A DNA stretch of 64,000 nucleotides from Paenibacillus aurantius. Its GTDB lineage: Bacteria > Bacillota > Bacilli > Paenibacillales > NBRC-103111. The notes under the pieces were generated by a model, which saw only the letters and a list, made by a program, of their open reading frames with translations, did not search any database and was not told the origin of the DNA. This document shows, in pieces, positions 1-7,990 of the stretch. Numbering within the stretch: the first letter of the stretch is position 1; each line of letters opens with the position of its first letter. Made by a program: the position numbers and the translations under genes. The DNA lies in the NCBI RefSeq assembly GCF_032268605.1, contig NZ_CP130318.1:5713501-5777500 (forward strand), read 5' to 3'.

Positions 1-3000
1 TCTCCTGTCTCGTCAGCTGCTCGAAGGTATCCACCGTTTCCTGGAACGCTTTGATCTTCTCCTCAAACAATCGCCCGGAGAAGGAAGCAAGCTGCGGGTC
101 GGCTTCCAGCCCATACTGGATAGCCGCTTTCCACCAGCCCCGTTCGAAGGCGGCCGTTACCTCCGCATGCTGCAGCCGGCCTCCTTCATAGGCGGACAGG
201 ACCGAGTCCAGCCCGGCGTCCGCTGCCCGCCCGCGGACCTGCCTCCAGCTGCACCACTCCCGTAAGGAATCTATATTCTCCTTCCAGAGCCGCGCCTGGC
301 CGGTGCGGTACGCAAACCAGGATCCCCCGCCTCTTCTCTCATCCAAGGCGGCGAAATCCAGCTGAAGGAGCCGGGCCAGCCGCTCCTCCAAGTCCTGGAA
401 TGTGCTCCAGGCGGTAAGAAACCGTTCCAGGACAGACCCGTAGGCAGCCTCGAAAGCCTCCTTTCCTGACGCAAGCCGATCCGCCGCCTGCCCTCTTGCC
501 TTCGCGGCCGCAGGAGGCTCCCGGAACAGCTGAAGCAGCTTCCCGCTGAGCTCATCCGCCCATTTCCTGGATGCCTCCACGGCTGCCCAATCCGTATCCC
601 CCCTGTTCCAAGCCTGGCCAAGCAGAGGAGCAAGCTCCCCTTCGGCCTCCAGGAGAGCAGCCGACTCCGTCTGGTACTGCAGGATAAGCGACAGGGTGTG
701 GGCTGTCTCGCTCTTCTGCGGGACGGAGCCCGGGAGGGCCATGCCTTTAATCGTTTTATAAATCCGGCCTTGTTTGAGCACTTTGGGTAGAAACCACTGG
801 AGGTCCGCCTTTTTCCACTCGGTAAGGGCGAGGCCGGCGTCATAGGCCAGGATTTCCTCTCTAAAATGAGCCGTCAACCGGGCGCGGGCCTCCTCCCGGG
901 CATGGCCGTGCCCCATGGCCCTCATGAGCTGGGCCCTTGCCGAATCCATATCTGCCGCGCGAAGCAGCCCAACGGGGAGGACCGGCGGCAGCTCATGCAG
1001 CAGCTTTAGGACGGCTTCCATTCCGGCAAGCTTCTCGGCCGTCGGTTCATCCGTCGAATAAGCCAGCAAAGGGCCTGCTGCCTCATAAGCCTCCTGGCAT
1101 TCCGTGAGGCTGTCCAGATAACCAGCCAGCGCTTCCTCTACCTGTCCTTTAAGCGACGGTGTGTACGTTTCGAGGGCGGCATCGGACCAAACATGCTTAA
1201 ACGGATGCCCGGCTGCCTCTCCCGCGACGCGAAGCTCGCGGACAAGATCGGACCAGACGGTATAGTCCTCGATGCTCTTGGCCCCTACCACCGCCGGTTC
1301 CAAGGAAACCACTTCCGGTGCTTGCTTCACCGCTCCATATCGGGCCATGGCTTCGTACAGCGAGGCGCCGAAGCCTTGCTTTTTATGCAGAGAGGTGATA
1401 TACCCGTTAAGCTCGCTTCTCGAAGCGGCCAGACGATCGGCCTGCCTTCTCCACTCTTCAGGGGAAGCGCGGTGACCGGATTCCAAGGTGCGGCGCAGCT
1501 GTTCGAGCACCGCCTTCTTGGTGCTTTTGTTGGAATGCAGCTCGAGGCAGAAGGAGCCCAGGCCGATCTGCTCCAGCCGCTTCTGGACCACGCTTAGGGC
1601 GGCCATCTTCTCCGCGACGAATAGAACCGTTTTGCCGCTTGCCAAGGAAGACGCGATCATGTTGGTGATCGTCTGGGATTTGCCGGTTCCCGGCGGTCCG
1701 TGAAGAACAAAGCTCTTCTCCTTGCCCGCCGCGCTCACGGCCGTAATCTGGGAGGAGTCCGCCGAGATGGGCAGCAGCAGCTGATCGGGAGGAAACCGCT
1801 CATCCAGCTCTCCGGCCTCCGGGAAGGTTTCCCCCGGTTCCCATTCCAGGCGTCCGGTCATGAGGCTCGCGACCACCTTGTTCTTCGCCAGCTCATCGGC
1901 CCGGCTGCGGATGTCGTTCCACATGACGAACCGGCTGAAGGAGAACAGCCCGAGAATCGCGGACTCCTGGACATCCCATCGGGGAAGATTCATCACGACA
2001 TGACGGACGGTGGTGAAGATTCCGCTTAGATCGATCCCTTTCTCATCGCGGGGCAAGGGGTCCAGCCCGTCGAGATGACTCCCGAAATCCTGTCTCAGCA
2101 TTTCGAGCAGCGTAATATTGATCTGAGCTTCCTCGTCCCTTGCCCGCAGCACGAAACCTGCACTGGACGATTTGCGGACCAGTTCGACCGGCACGAGCAC
2201 GATGGGAGCGTAACGGGGCATAACGCTGGCAGCAGACTCATACCATTTCAGAACGCCCAGGGCGAGGTATAAGGTATTGGCGCCGTTCTCCTCCAGCGAC
2301 AACCGGGCCGAGCGATAAAGATGGATGCACTTGTCCGCAAGTTCTCTCTCGTTGGCATTGGCCCGCAAGCGCTTGTGAAGAAACTCCTGGTGGATCAGGA
2401 GGGTCAAGGGATGATTCGGGGTCGCGCTCGGGAATAGATCTGCACTACGGATCGTTTGGTCCCAATCCGACGGCTTCGCCAGCAGCTGAAACTCCTGCCC
2501 CTCCGCGAGCGCATCTTCCAGCTCTCCGAGCCGGGTGTTTAACAGAGGCAGCGCCGCCTTCGTCATGCGGAAGTTAAGAAGCGTATTGCGCAGGGTAAGG
2601 TCGAGCAGCTTTCTCTCCCACTGCTTCTGCTTCGTTACGGCAATGGACCGCACCTCTTCGGGGCGGTTTTGGATCACCATCTCTTTCGGCGCTTCTGCGG
2701 CGGCCGCGATTTCCTTGTTCTCCGAAACGATTTCCCACCCGTCAGGAGTCGGGATCCGGATAGGCAAGGGCCGGATGGCACTGAAGCGGGCGCGCCGCAC
2801 GTCCACGAAGCCGAAGAATTCATCGGGCTCGGCCAGATGAAGGAGGGCTGCGGCTTCCGCCTCCCCGTACGGCGACTGGCTGCCGGCATTCATCAAAGTA
2901 GCCTCCACGAGGCTCACTTCATGGACGCCGGCAGCCAGTCTTTTGGTAAGAAGCGACACGTCGTCCTGCACGCATTCGGAGAAGGTTTCCTCCATCAGCC

Positions 3001-3763
3001 ACACGCCCGGAAAGGCATGGCCTTTCGTGAAGATAACCAGGGGATGCAGGCCTGCCGCCTCCAGACAAGAAGCATATAAAAGCGTTAGATCCAGACAATT
3101 GCCCATCCCCTTACTCAGTATGGCATCCGGAAGCCTCACCCGCTGGCCGATCTCCTCGAAGCTGGCCGGAGCTACGCAATAGGTGGGCTGGCGGGACTGA
3201 ATAGCGGAATAGATCGCGGCCGCCTGATGACGGACGCGATTCGGGTTGCGGCTCTGGTAAGCATCGAAGGAGGGGCTTCCCGTCCATTTCTCCAGGAAAG
3301 AGGAAGCCTCCTTAAGGATTCCCGCAACCGCCGGATGGTTAGGAAGGATAAAGGCCGCGATCATCTCGGGCATCACCGCCAAGCCCGCCCATTGGTCATA
3401 GGCCAGAACCGCCATAGGGGAGGTTTCCCGATAAATAAGCGCTCCTTCGTTTATCACTTCCAGGGTAAGGCTGCCCGCCAGTCTTTCCGTCAGGCCAGCT
3501 AAATAAGCACCTGACACGTTTATGGAAACCGGGCCCAGATCAACCGTTTGCCCGGCGGGAATCACTTCGATTATTTTGGTCCAGTCCGCCGCGAATTCGG
3601 GCTCACTCTTGATCTTCACCTGCACCTGGTGCAGGTCCGCGGCCGAATCGTTGGTCAACGCGATCTTCCGGACCACCGGAACATAATTTTGCTGCATGGC
3701 ATAATTGACCACATCGTATCGAAGCCACTCGCAAAGCAGACTTCTGCCGACTACGCTCTCCAT
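1..3763 (-). CDS. DUF4011-domain superfamily 1 helicase-like protein, C-terminus beyond the window
   Basis: One frame stays open from an ATG at 3763 (preceded by an AGGGAG ribosome site) to the left edge, giving 1254 codons with no stop, so the gene is cut by the window. Residues about 215-255 form a transglutaminase-like segment with Cys223 (GNCLDL) and His249 (KGHAF). At about 382 the DUF4011 signature begins (WERKLLDL, LRNTLLNF). A Walker A loop GPPGTGKS sits at 689-696, the start of an AAA_11/SF1 helicase core, followed by a long helical stretch. In this family the remaining helicase motifs and often a Vsr-like or DUF3320 domain follow; they would lie outside. Members are large putative DNA or RNA helicases. 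One architecture, DUF4011-helicase-Vsr (Hhe), has been reported as anti-phage. Defence function here is inference. Confidence 0.85.
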   Translation of the reverse strand, partial: MESVVGRSLLCEWLRYDVVNYAMQQNYVPVVRKIALTNDSAADLHQVQVKIKSEPEFAADWTKIIEVIPAGQTVDLGPVSINVSGAYLAGLTERLAGSLTLEVINEGALIYRETSPMAVLAYDQWAGLAVMPEMIAAFILPNHPAVAGILKEASSFLEKWTGSPSFDAYQSRNPNRVRHQAAAIYSAIQSRQPTYCVAPASFEEIGQRVRLPDAILSKGMGNCLDLTLLYASCLEAAGLHPLVIFTKGHAFPGVWLMEETFSECVQDDVSLLTKRLAAGVHEVSLVEATLMNAGSQSPYGEAEAAALLHLAEPDEFFGFVDVRRARFSAIRPLPIRIPTPDGWEIVSENKEIAAAAEAPKEMVIQNRPEEVRSIAVTKQKQWERKLLDLTLRNTLLNFRMTKAALPLLNTRLGELEDALAEGQEFQLLAKPSDWDQTIRSADLFPSATPNHPLTLLIHQEFLHKRLRANANERELADKCIHLYRSARLSLEENGANTLYLALGVLKWYESAASVMPRYAPIVLVPVELVRKSSSAGFVLRARDEEAQINITLLEMLRQDFGSHLDGLDPLPRDEKGIDLSGIFTTVRHVVMNLPRWDVQESAILGLFSFSRFVMWNDIRSRADELAKNKVVASLMTGRLEWEPGETFPEAGELDERFPPDQLLLPISADSSQITAVSAAGKEKSFVLHGPPGTGKSQTITNMIASSLASGKTVLFVAEKMAALSVVQKRLEQIGLGSFCLELHSNKSTKKAVLEQLRRTLESGHRASPEEWRRQADRLAASRSELNGYITSLHKKQGFGASLYEAMARYGAVKQAPEVVSLEPAVVGAKSIEDYTVWSDLVRELRVAGEAAGHPFKHVWSDAALETYTPSLKGQVEEALAGYLDSLTECQEAYEAAGPLLAYSTDEPTAEKLAGMEAVLKLLHELPPVLPVGLLRAADMDSARAQLMRAMGHGHAREEARARLTAHFREEILAYDAGLALTEWKKADLQWFLPKVLKQGRIYKTIKGMALPGSVPQKSETAHTLSLILQYQTESAALLEAEGELAPLLGQAWNRGDTDWAAVEASRKWADELSGKLLQLFREPPAAAKARGQAADRLASGKEAFEAAYGSVLERFLTAWSTFQDLEERLARLLQLDFAALDERRGGGSWFAYRTGQARLWKENIDSLREWCSWRQVRGRAADAGLDSVLSAYEGGRLQHAEVTAAFERGWWKAAIQYGLEADPQLASFSGRLFEEKIKAFQETVDTFEQLTRQE

Positions 3764-3933
3764 GGATCTCCCTGCCTCTCTGTATGAGCCATCGTAATGC
3801 CATTATAGCTCCTGTGGCCCTATCCGCAAATGAAGTTCTGCTTACCTCTTTCCACGGGGAGGAAAAAGAAGACGCCATCCGGTACAATGGATAAGGATAA
3901 CTTATAAATAGAGAACCGACTGGAGGGAGAACG

Positions 3934-4998
3934 ATGAACCATCAAGAAGAACAGGCCCCCGGCTGGGAAGCGATAGACCGAGAGCTGGAGAGGCTGTATG
4001 AAGGGCAGGAGCCTAAGGTTTACGGGACGCTCGTTCCTTACGCCCTGGGAGGGCCGGATCCGCTGACCGGCATCAGCGCGTACCGGGCCGAGGAGCCCCG
4101 TCCGCACTGGCACTTCGTCACGTACGGCTTCTCCGAGCTGTATGAGAAGGAATCGGATGATCCCGCTTGCAGCGGGTACGGCTTCGAGCTGACGTCCCGG
4201 CTTGTGCGGGACCCCATAGAGGAAGAGCCTCCCGCGTGGGCGCTCAACCTGCTGCAGAACATGGGGCGTTACGTCTTCCGGAGCGGCAACGTGTTCCGGG
4301 CCGGCGACTACCTCGACGCGAACGGCCCCATCTGTCTCGGAGCCGACACCGAGCTGACAGCCTTGGCTTTCGTGGAGGACCCGGAGCTGCCGGGCATCGA
4401 TACGCCGAACGGCCGAGTCGACTTTCTGCAGATGGTCGGCATGACGGGGGATGAGCTGGAAGCGATGCAGGCGTGGAACACGAGGGGCGTGCTGAAGGCC
4501 GGTTCGGAGCATCTGCCCTCCTGCCTGACCGACCTGAGCCGGCCTTCCCTGCTGGAGGAGGCAGCGGTGGCGGCCGCGATCCGGGAGGGCATGGCGCAGG
4601 CCGGCTCGAGCACCGGCTTTCTGTACGTGGACCAGCTCGGCTGGGAGCCGGGCCGCCGGGGCTTGTTCGGCCGCAAGCCGGATACGCTCTCGCTCGGGGC
4701 CAAGCAGGCCGGGATTATCGCCAAGATCCTCCGCGGGCGGATCCCCAAAGACCGGGAGCTGCGGCTGGTCGGCCCCGAGACGCGGGTCGTCCTGGAGCCC
4801 GGAGCGGCTCCCGGCTGGGAGGCGGGAGAGGAAGAGATCCGGATCGCGCTGGACAGCCGGACGGCCGAGGAGCTCGCGGAACGGCTGGTCCCCCGGGAGG
4901 GGACCGTCGTTCTGCCATCCCTGCCGAAGCTGGAGATCCGGATCGTCCGGACCGATATCCGGGACGCGGACGGCAATGTGATGCGGACGATCGGCTAA
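3934..4998 (+). CDS. Suppressor-of-fused (SUFU) domain protein
   Basis: 354 residues, ATG preceded by GGAGGGAG. The N-terminal 200 residues carry the bacterial SUFU pattern: an acidic helix, then PHWHFVTYGFSELYEKE, GYGFELTSRLV, a long helix ending in WALNLLQNMGRYVF, and a GxxL segment with FLQMVGMTGDELEAM. The last 150 residues are less conserved. Bacterial SUFU proteins are cytosolic; many act as immunity proteins in polymorphic toxin systems, but solitary copies are common and their role is unknown. The gene is divergent from the DUF4011 gene with a 170-bp gap. No toxin gene is adjacent, so an immunity role is not supported here. Confidence 0.8.
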   Translation: MNHQEEQAPGWEAIDRELERLYEGQEPKVYGTLVPYALGGPDPLTGISAYRAEEPRPHWHFVTYGFSELYEKESDDPACSGYGFELTSRLVRDPIEEEPPAWALNLLQNMGRYVFRSGNVFRAGDYLDANGPICLGADTELTALAFVEDPELPGIDTPNGRVDFLQMVGMTGDELEAMQAWNTRGVLKAGSEHLPSCLTDLSRPSLLEEAAVAAAIREGMAQAGSSTGFLYVDQLGWEPGRRGLFGRKPDTLSLGAKQAGIIAKILRGRIPKDRELRLVGPETRVVLEPGAAPGWEAGEEEIRIALDSRTAEELAERLVPREGTVVLPSLPKLEIRIVRTDIRDADGNVMRTIG

Positions 4999-5035
4999 CT
5001 CAAGAAAACCCAACCTTAGGCGGTTGGCTGCAAAG

Positions 5036-5064
5036 CAAAAAAACACCTGCTCGGTGTCTTTTCA
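5036..5064 (+). terminator. Probable intrinsic terminator after the SUFU gene
   Basis: Stem ACACC (5043-5047) and GGTGT (5053-5057) followed by CTTTT on the plus strand. The left side is A-rich, so it could also work for the minus-strand gene ending at 5100. A short GC-poor stem makes this a moderate call. Confidence 0.5.
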
Positions 5065-5099
5065 CATGGTAATGGGGAGGCAAACGCACCGCCGTCATG

Positions 5100-5342
5100 C
5101 TATGAAATCTCGGCTGCTCGTTGTCTCTTCCTGTACAGTTTTATTTCTTGATCCGAGGAGATGAGGATCGGCAGAATTTTTACGCTGCTGATCATGGACG
5201 TCTTGCATAACGGGCATACGGGCTGCTCTTTGAACGAGAAGCTATCCCTGATCCAGCTCTTGCATTCCTCTTCCACACAGGACCAGATGATGGTCATTTC
5301 TTCGGGTAAATTCTCCAGCGGTTTATTCCATGAATAAGACAT
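5100..5342 (-). CDS. YdjO-like small cysteine-rich protein (cold-inducible family)
   Basis: 80 residues with a GGGGGAAAG ribosome site. It contains a C-X4-C pair near residue 22 (WSCVEEEC) and CPLC near 43, a likely zinc-binding ribbon, with a KxxMISSVKILP segment between that and a basic tail. This matches the Firmicute YdjO family, known as cold-inducible in Bacillus; the molecular role is unknown. It lies directly downstream of a cold-shock gene on the same strand, separated by an intrinsic terminator, which supports shared cold regulation by partial read-through or a separate promoter. Confidence 0.75.
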   Translation of the reverse strand: MSYSWNKPLENLPEEMTIIWSCVEEECKSWIRDSFSFKEQPVCPLCKTSMISSVKILPILISSDQEIKLYRKRQRAAEIS

Positions 5343-5370
5343 CGGACTTTCCCCCTTAAAATTGCCGTTA

Positions 5371-5402
5371 AAAGAAAATCCCCAAACGTTAGGCTTGGGG
5401 AT
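5371..5402 (-). terminator. Intrinsic terminator of the cold-shock gene
   Basis: Perfect stem ATCCCCAA (5379-5386) and TTGGGGAT (5395-5402), loop 8, followed on the minus strand by TTTTCTTT. It begins a few bases after the csp stop codon and ends about 30 bases before the next gene. Confidence 0.85.
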
Positions 5403-5410
5403 GGTCTTAC

Positions 5411-5614
5411 TTAGTAAGTTTTTACGACGTTCTCAGCTTGCTGTCCGCGGTTGCCTTGAACCACGTTAAATTCTACCCGCTGCCCTTCATCAAGAGACTT
5501 GAACCCGTCCCCTGCAATCGCGCTGAAATGTACGAATACATCTTCGCCGCCTTCCACCTGGATAAAACCAAATCCCTTTTCTGCGTTAAACCATTTAACT
5601 GTTCCTGTTTGCAT
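5411..5614 (-). CDS. CspA/CspB-family cold-shock protein
   Basis: 67 residues, the usual length of a single cold-shock domain. RNP1 (KGFGFI, residues about 14-19) and RNP2 (VFVHF, about 27-31) are intact, with the usual start [16 protein letters not shown]. Such proteins bind single-stranded nucleic acid and act as RNA chaperones in the cytoplasm, melting mRNA structure in the cold. The gene has a strong ribosome site (GGAGGTG) and a long structured leader (see 5615-5775). Which csp paralogue this is cannot be told from the sequence. Confidence 0.95.
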   Translation of the reverse strand: MQTGTVKWFNAEKGFGFIQVEGGEDVFVHFSAIAGDGFKSLDEGQRVEFNVVQGNRGQQAENVVKTY

Positions 5615-5740
5615 AGAAACACCTCCAAATTTTACATGAGCTTCTTATTCGGTTAAAAATAAAAAAATCACATATTGCACAAGGTTAGTACTTAAAATAG
5701 TAACCCTCTGCGATATGTGAATTCAGGTCAAAATTCCAAT
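5615..5740 (-). promoter_or_regulatory. Long 5' leader of csp with a nested hairpin and U-run
   Basis: On the minus strand the leader starts near 5740. It forms an outer stem from 5710-5720 and 5668-5678 (TCACATAT pairing with ATATGTGA, plus GC pairs), and an inner stem GGTTA/TAACC inside the loop. The descending arm is followed at once by T7 and TATTTTT. Long leaders are known for cold-shock mRNAs and change fold with temperature. The hairpin plus U-run also resembles a transcription attenuator. The fold is read by eye only. Confidence 0.6.
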
Positions 5741-5746
5741 AGATTC

Positions 5747-5775
5747 ATCTTACCACACTTTTATAATAGTTACAA
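5747..5775 (-). promoter_or_regulatory. Sigma-A type promoter of csp
   Basis: Minus strand -35 TTGTAA (5770-5775), 17-base spacer, -10 TAAGAT (5747-5752). Predicted transcription start near 5740 gives a leader of about 125 bases, as usual for cold-shock mRNAs. Confidence 0.65.
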
Positions 5776-5798
5776 TCCCTCTGGTGCGATAAATGACA

Positions 5799-5823
5799 AT
5801 CGGCACCGCGCAGGGTGCCGATT
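5799..5823 (-). terminator. Hairpin downstream of the small HTH gene
   Basis: Stem AATCGGCACC (5799-5808) with GGGTGCCGATT (5813-5823), loop 4, just after the stop at 5838. The following minus-strand sequence has only scattered T residues, so termination may be weak. Confidence 0.5.
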
Positions 5824-5837
5824 CAAGAAGAGCAGGG

Positions 5838-6065
5838 TTATACATTTTTTGCGATAGGATCGATTTCGCTTTTCAATAACAGATATCGATGAACACTTCG
5901 CATGATCGGAACCTTGGTCAGGTTGCTTTTATCGACATAGGTTTTCATTTGATCCTTGGAAAGACCCAGTAACCGTCCGGCTTCTGTAACCGTTAATACC
6001 GCATCGAGATTAGTAGCATTAAAGGTTTTCTTTACTTTAAGATTCCAGTCTTCGAACACCGGCAT
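5838..6065 (-). CDS. Small helix-turn-helix (excisionase/MerR-like) protein
   Basis: 75 residues with a helix-turn-helix: LTVTEAGRLLGLSKDQMKTYVD at about residues 25-45, followed by a short wing-like part (IMRSVHRYLLLKSEID). The pattern resembles excisionase-type DNA-binding domains, but there is no integrase or phage gene nearby. A TATAAT -10 lies at 6120-6125 on the minus strand and the ribosome site is AAAGG. The target is unknown. It could regulate the cold-shock genes downstream or itself; neither is shown by the sequence. Confidence 0.55.
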   Translation of the reverse strand: MPVFEDWNLKVKKTFNATNLDAVLTVTEAGRLLGLSKDQMKTYVDKSNLTKVPIMRSVHRYLLLKSEIDPIAKNV

Positions 6066-6377
6066 AGTTTTCGCGCCTTTCTATTCGCAGCCCCGTGCTT
6101 TTCTGGGCCGAATACTTTTATTATAACAGATTATCGTTTTTAGCACAGTTGCCGGGACGGTTTTCCCGCAAGCACGTAGTTGATTTCCTGATCAATCTTA
6201 CCTTTCCGGAAGATAAGTCAGAACAACGAGGCCTGAACCGAATGTCTTTGTTTCCGCCCGTTTCAGCACTTTCTTATCGATCCCTTGCATGGAGGATGGG
6301 CGTGCCGGCGATAGTTAATCTTCAAGAAATCCAATGCCCTTCCATTAACATGAGGCCCCTTCCTTAGAAGATGGCCC
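6066..6377. other. Non-coding stretch with no recognisable gene
   Basis: Apart from the TATAAT -10 (6120-6125, minus) of the HTH gene, I see no supported gene. A plus-strand frame of 90 codons (6095-6367) has no ribosome site, and its sequence looks unlike protein. Minus-strand frames are broken by stops. It may be a decayed coding region, but no family is recognisable. Confidence 0.5.
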
Positions 6378-6622
6378 TTACGCCACACGGAGAATCAACT
6401 TAATGGAATCGAAGCGGCTGGGGGGGAAACCTCCAAGCCGCTTTTTTATCCCACCGGGCAGTAGGATGAACGGACATCCTGCCATTCTCATTTGTCGATA
6501 CCGGCTTGAAAATTCGATCTCATCCCCTTGGGTGACATTCCATTTTTGAGCCAACCTCTTGGGCAAGCTTACCCTCTTGCCATTGCCCATGCGCCCTATT
6601 TTGCGGGAATATCGTTTTTCAT
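6378..6622 (-). pseudogene. Broken AbrB/MazE/SpoVT-type DNA-binding gene
   Basis: In one frame the sequence reads RKIGRMGNGKRVSLPKRLAQKWNVT... then GDEIEF, a clear swapped-hairpin AbrB-type domain. The natural start, ATG at 6620-6622, is one base out of frame: it is followed by AAAAACGATATT, and one more A in the A5 run would restore M-K-K-R-Y-S-R-K-I. After GDEIEF the family pattern is lost, and the remaining frame runs through an intrinsic terminator pointing the other way (6411-6447). I infer a decayed gene; a sequencing error in the homopolymer would explain only the start. Confidence 0.55.
6411..6447 (+). terminator. Strong plus-strand terminator
   Basis: Stem AAGCGGCT (6412-6419) and AGCCGCTT (6435-6442), extended by a G-run/CCTCC pairing, then T6. 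No convincing plus-strand gene lies upstream, so its client may be lost. Confidence 0.65.
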
Positions 6623-6684
6623 TTAATAATTCATACCAACCCTCACATAACCGTTTTTTGGAAAATTTATAAAAAAGGATAAAG

Positions 6685-6712
6685 CAAAAACACCATCCGG
6701 ATGCCGGATGGA
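6685..6712 (-). terminator. Intrinsic terminator of the MFS operon
   Basis: On the minus strand CCATCCGG, loop CAT, CCGGATGG, then TGTTTTTG. It lies 60 bases after the MFS stop codon. Confidence 0.8.
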
Positions 6713-6772
6713 GTTCTGTTAGCAGAGTAGCTGGGAGTATCTCTATACCGATCCCACTTGCTTGAAGGTAAC

Positions 6773-7990
6773 CTATTCTTCTCTTAAAACTATGCCGGCT
6801 CGTGCTTTATCCGCGATTGTTTGTTCTAGCTTGCGGTTGAACAGCAGCATCAGGGCATTCGCGAAAAGGATGCTCATGGTTATATAGAACACGTAATGCA
6901 TGTCGTACAGTGCAGACACCGTACTTCCCAACAAAGGGCCGATCAGGTTCCCGAGAAATTGGGCGGACGAATTGATGCCGAAAGCCCGGGCCTGAACATC
7001 CGGCGGAGCCAGCTTCTTCACGAGGACATTAAGAGACGGCAGCATCCCGCCGACAAACAGGCCAAGGAAGAATCGCCCGATCAGAAGCACCGTGATATTG
7101 TCGGTTAAAGCCTGCGGGATAAACGTCAGACCCGACATCACCAGGGAAAAAATGAGGATTTGCCTCTGGCCGATCCGATCCCCGAATTGCCCGAGCAAGG
7201 GAGAACCGATCAAATTGGCGACACCGGTGATGGAGACAACCAGCCCCGCTATAAATTCAAGGTGCCCGCCATGATAGAGCGACTTCGTATAGATGGATAG
7301 AATCGGCTGAATGGACATCATCCCGATTTGAGTTACCGTGGTGGCGACAAAGATGGGGATCAGCGGAGTCATCATCTGCCAATGGCCCGTTCCGCGTGAT
7401 AGCTCTTTTCCTTGGGATCGTCCGGAAGCCGTATTATCAACGAAGAGCATCACGACGATGCTTGCCGTAAGAAGAATCAGTCCGGTCAAGACGAATACAT
7501 AGCGAAACCCGAAGGCTTCCGCTAGAATGCCTCCGATCAGTGGCCCGATCAAGCTTCCTGCCATTTGGCCTGTCTGTAAGGTACCCAAGGCCTTTCCGGC
7601 ATGTTCATCCGGGGTCACCGACGCCTGCAAAGAGATGGACATGGAGATAAAGCCGGAAAAAACGCCGTTGATCAGCCGCAAGACAAGCAGCTGCCAGGGC
7701 GCGCTGACATATCCCATGAGGATGGTCATAATCGCCATGCCAATTCCCGCCCGCAAAAGCATCACTTTGCGTCCGTATTTGTCGGCCATCGACCCCCAGA
7801 TAGGTTGGAAAATGACGGCCGTCACCGATTGCGCAGCAAAGATCCATCCGGACCATAGCTTAACATCTTTCAGCTGATGAACCCCTAGCTCTTCGATATA
7901 CAACGGCAGGAAGGGGATGATCAAACTGACCCCCGCCACCGCAATGAAATTAGATGCCCATAAAATCCATAACGTTCGTTTCCAATTCAT
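6773..7990 (-). CDS. MFS multidrug-type efflux transporter
   Basis: 405 residues with about 12 hydrophobic segments, the usual size of a drug:proton antiporter. MFS motif A appears in the first cytoplasmic loop (GSMADKYGRKVML, about residues 66-78) and is echoed at mid-protein (LGQFGDRIGQRQIL). The antiporter motif C pattern is seen in MAGSLIGPLIGGILAEAFG near 145-163. Its start codon overlaps the stop of the upstream hydrolase by one base, so the two are translationally coupled. A TetR gene is divergent and a perfect operator lies in the shared promoter, which suggests induction by a small hydrophobic compound. The substrate is unknown. Confidence 0.85.
   Translation of the reverse strand: MNWKRTLWILWASNFIAVAGVSLIIPFLPLYIEELGVHQLKDVKLWSGWIFAAQSVTAVIFQPIWGSMADKYGRKVMLLRAGIGMAIMTILMGYVSAPWQLLVLRLINGVFSGFISMSISLQASVTPDEHAGKALGTLQTGQMAGSLIGPLIGGILAEAFGFRYVFVLTGLILLTASIVVMLFVDNTASGRSQGKELSRGTGHWQMMTPLIPIFVATTVTQIGMMSIQPILSIYTKSLYHGGHLEFIAGLVVSITGVANLIGSPLLGQFGDRIGQRQILIFSLVMSGLTFIPQALTDNITVLLIGRFFLGLFVGGMLPSLNVLVKKLAPPDVQARAFGINSSAQFLGNLIGPLLGSTVSALYDMHYVFYITMSILFANALMLLFNRKLEQTIADKARAGIVLREE

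Noticed and set aside
3820..5046. 408-codon minus-strand frame opposite the SUFU gene
   Set aside because: Low-complexity mirror sequence; the plus-strand protein matches SUFU and has a ribosome site.
6095..6367. 90-codon plus frame before a plus-strand terminator
   Set aside because: No ribosome site, no family resemblance; the terminator alone is not enough.
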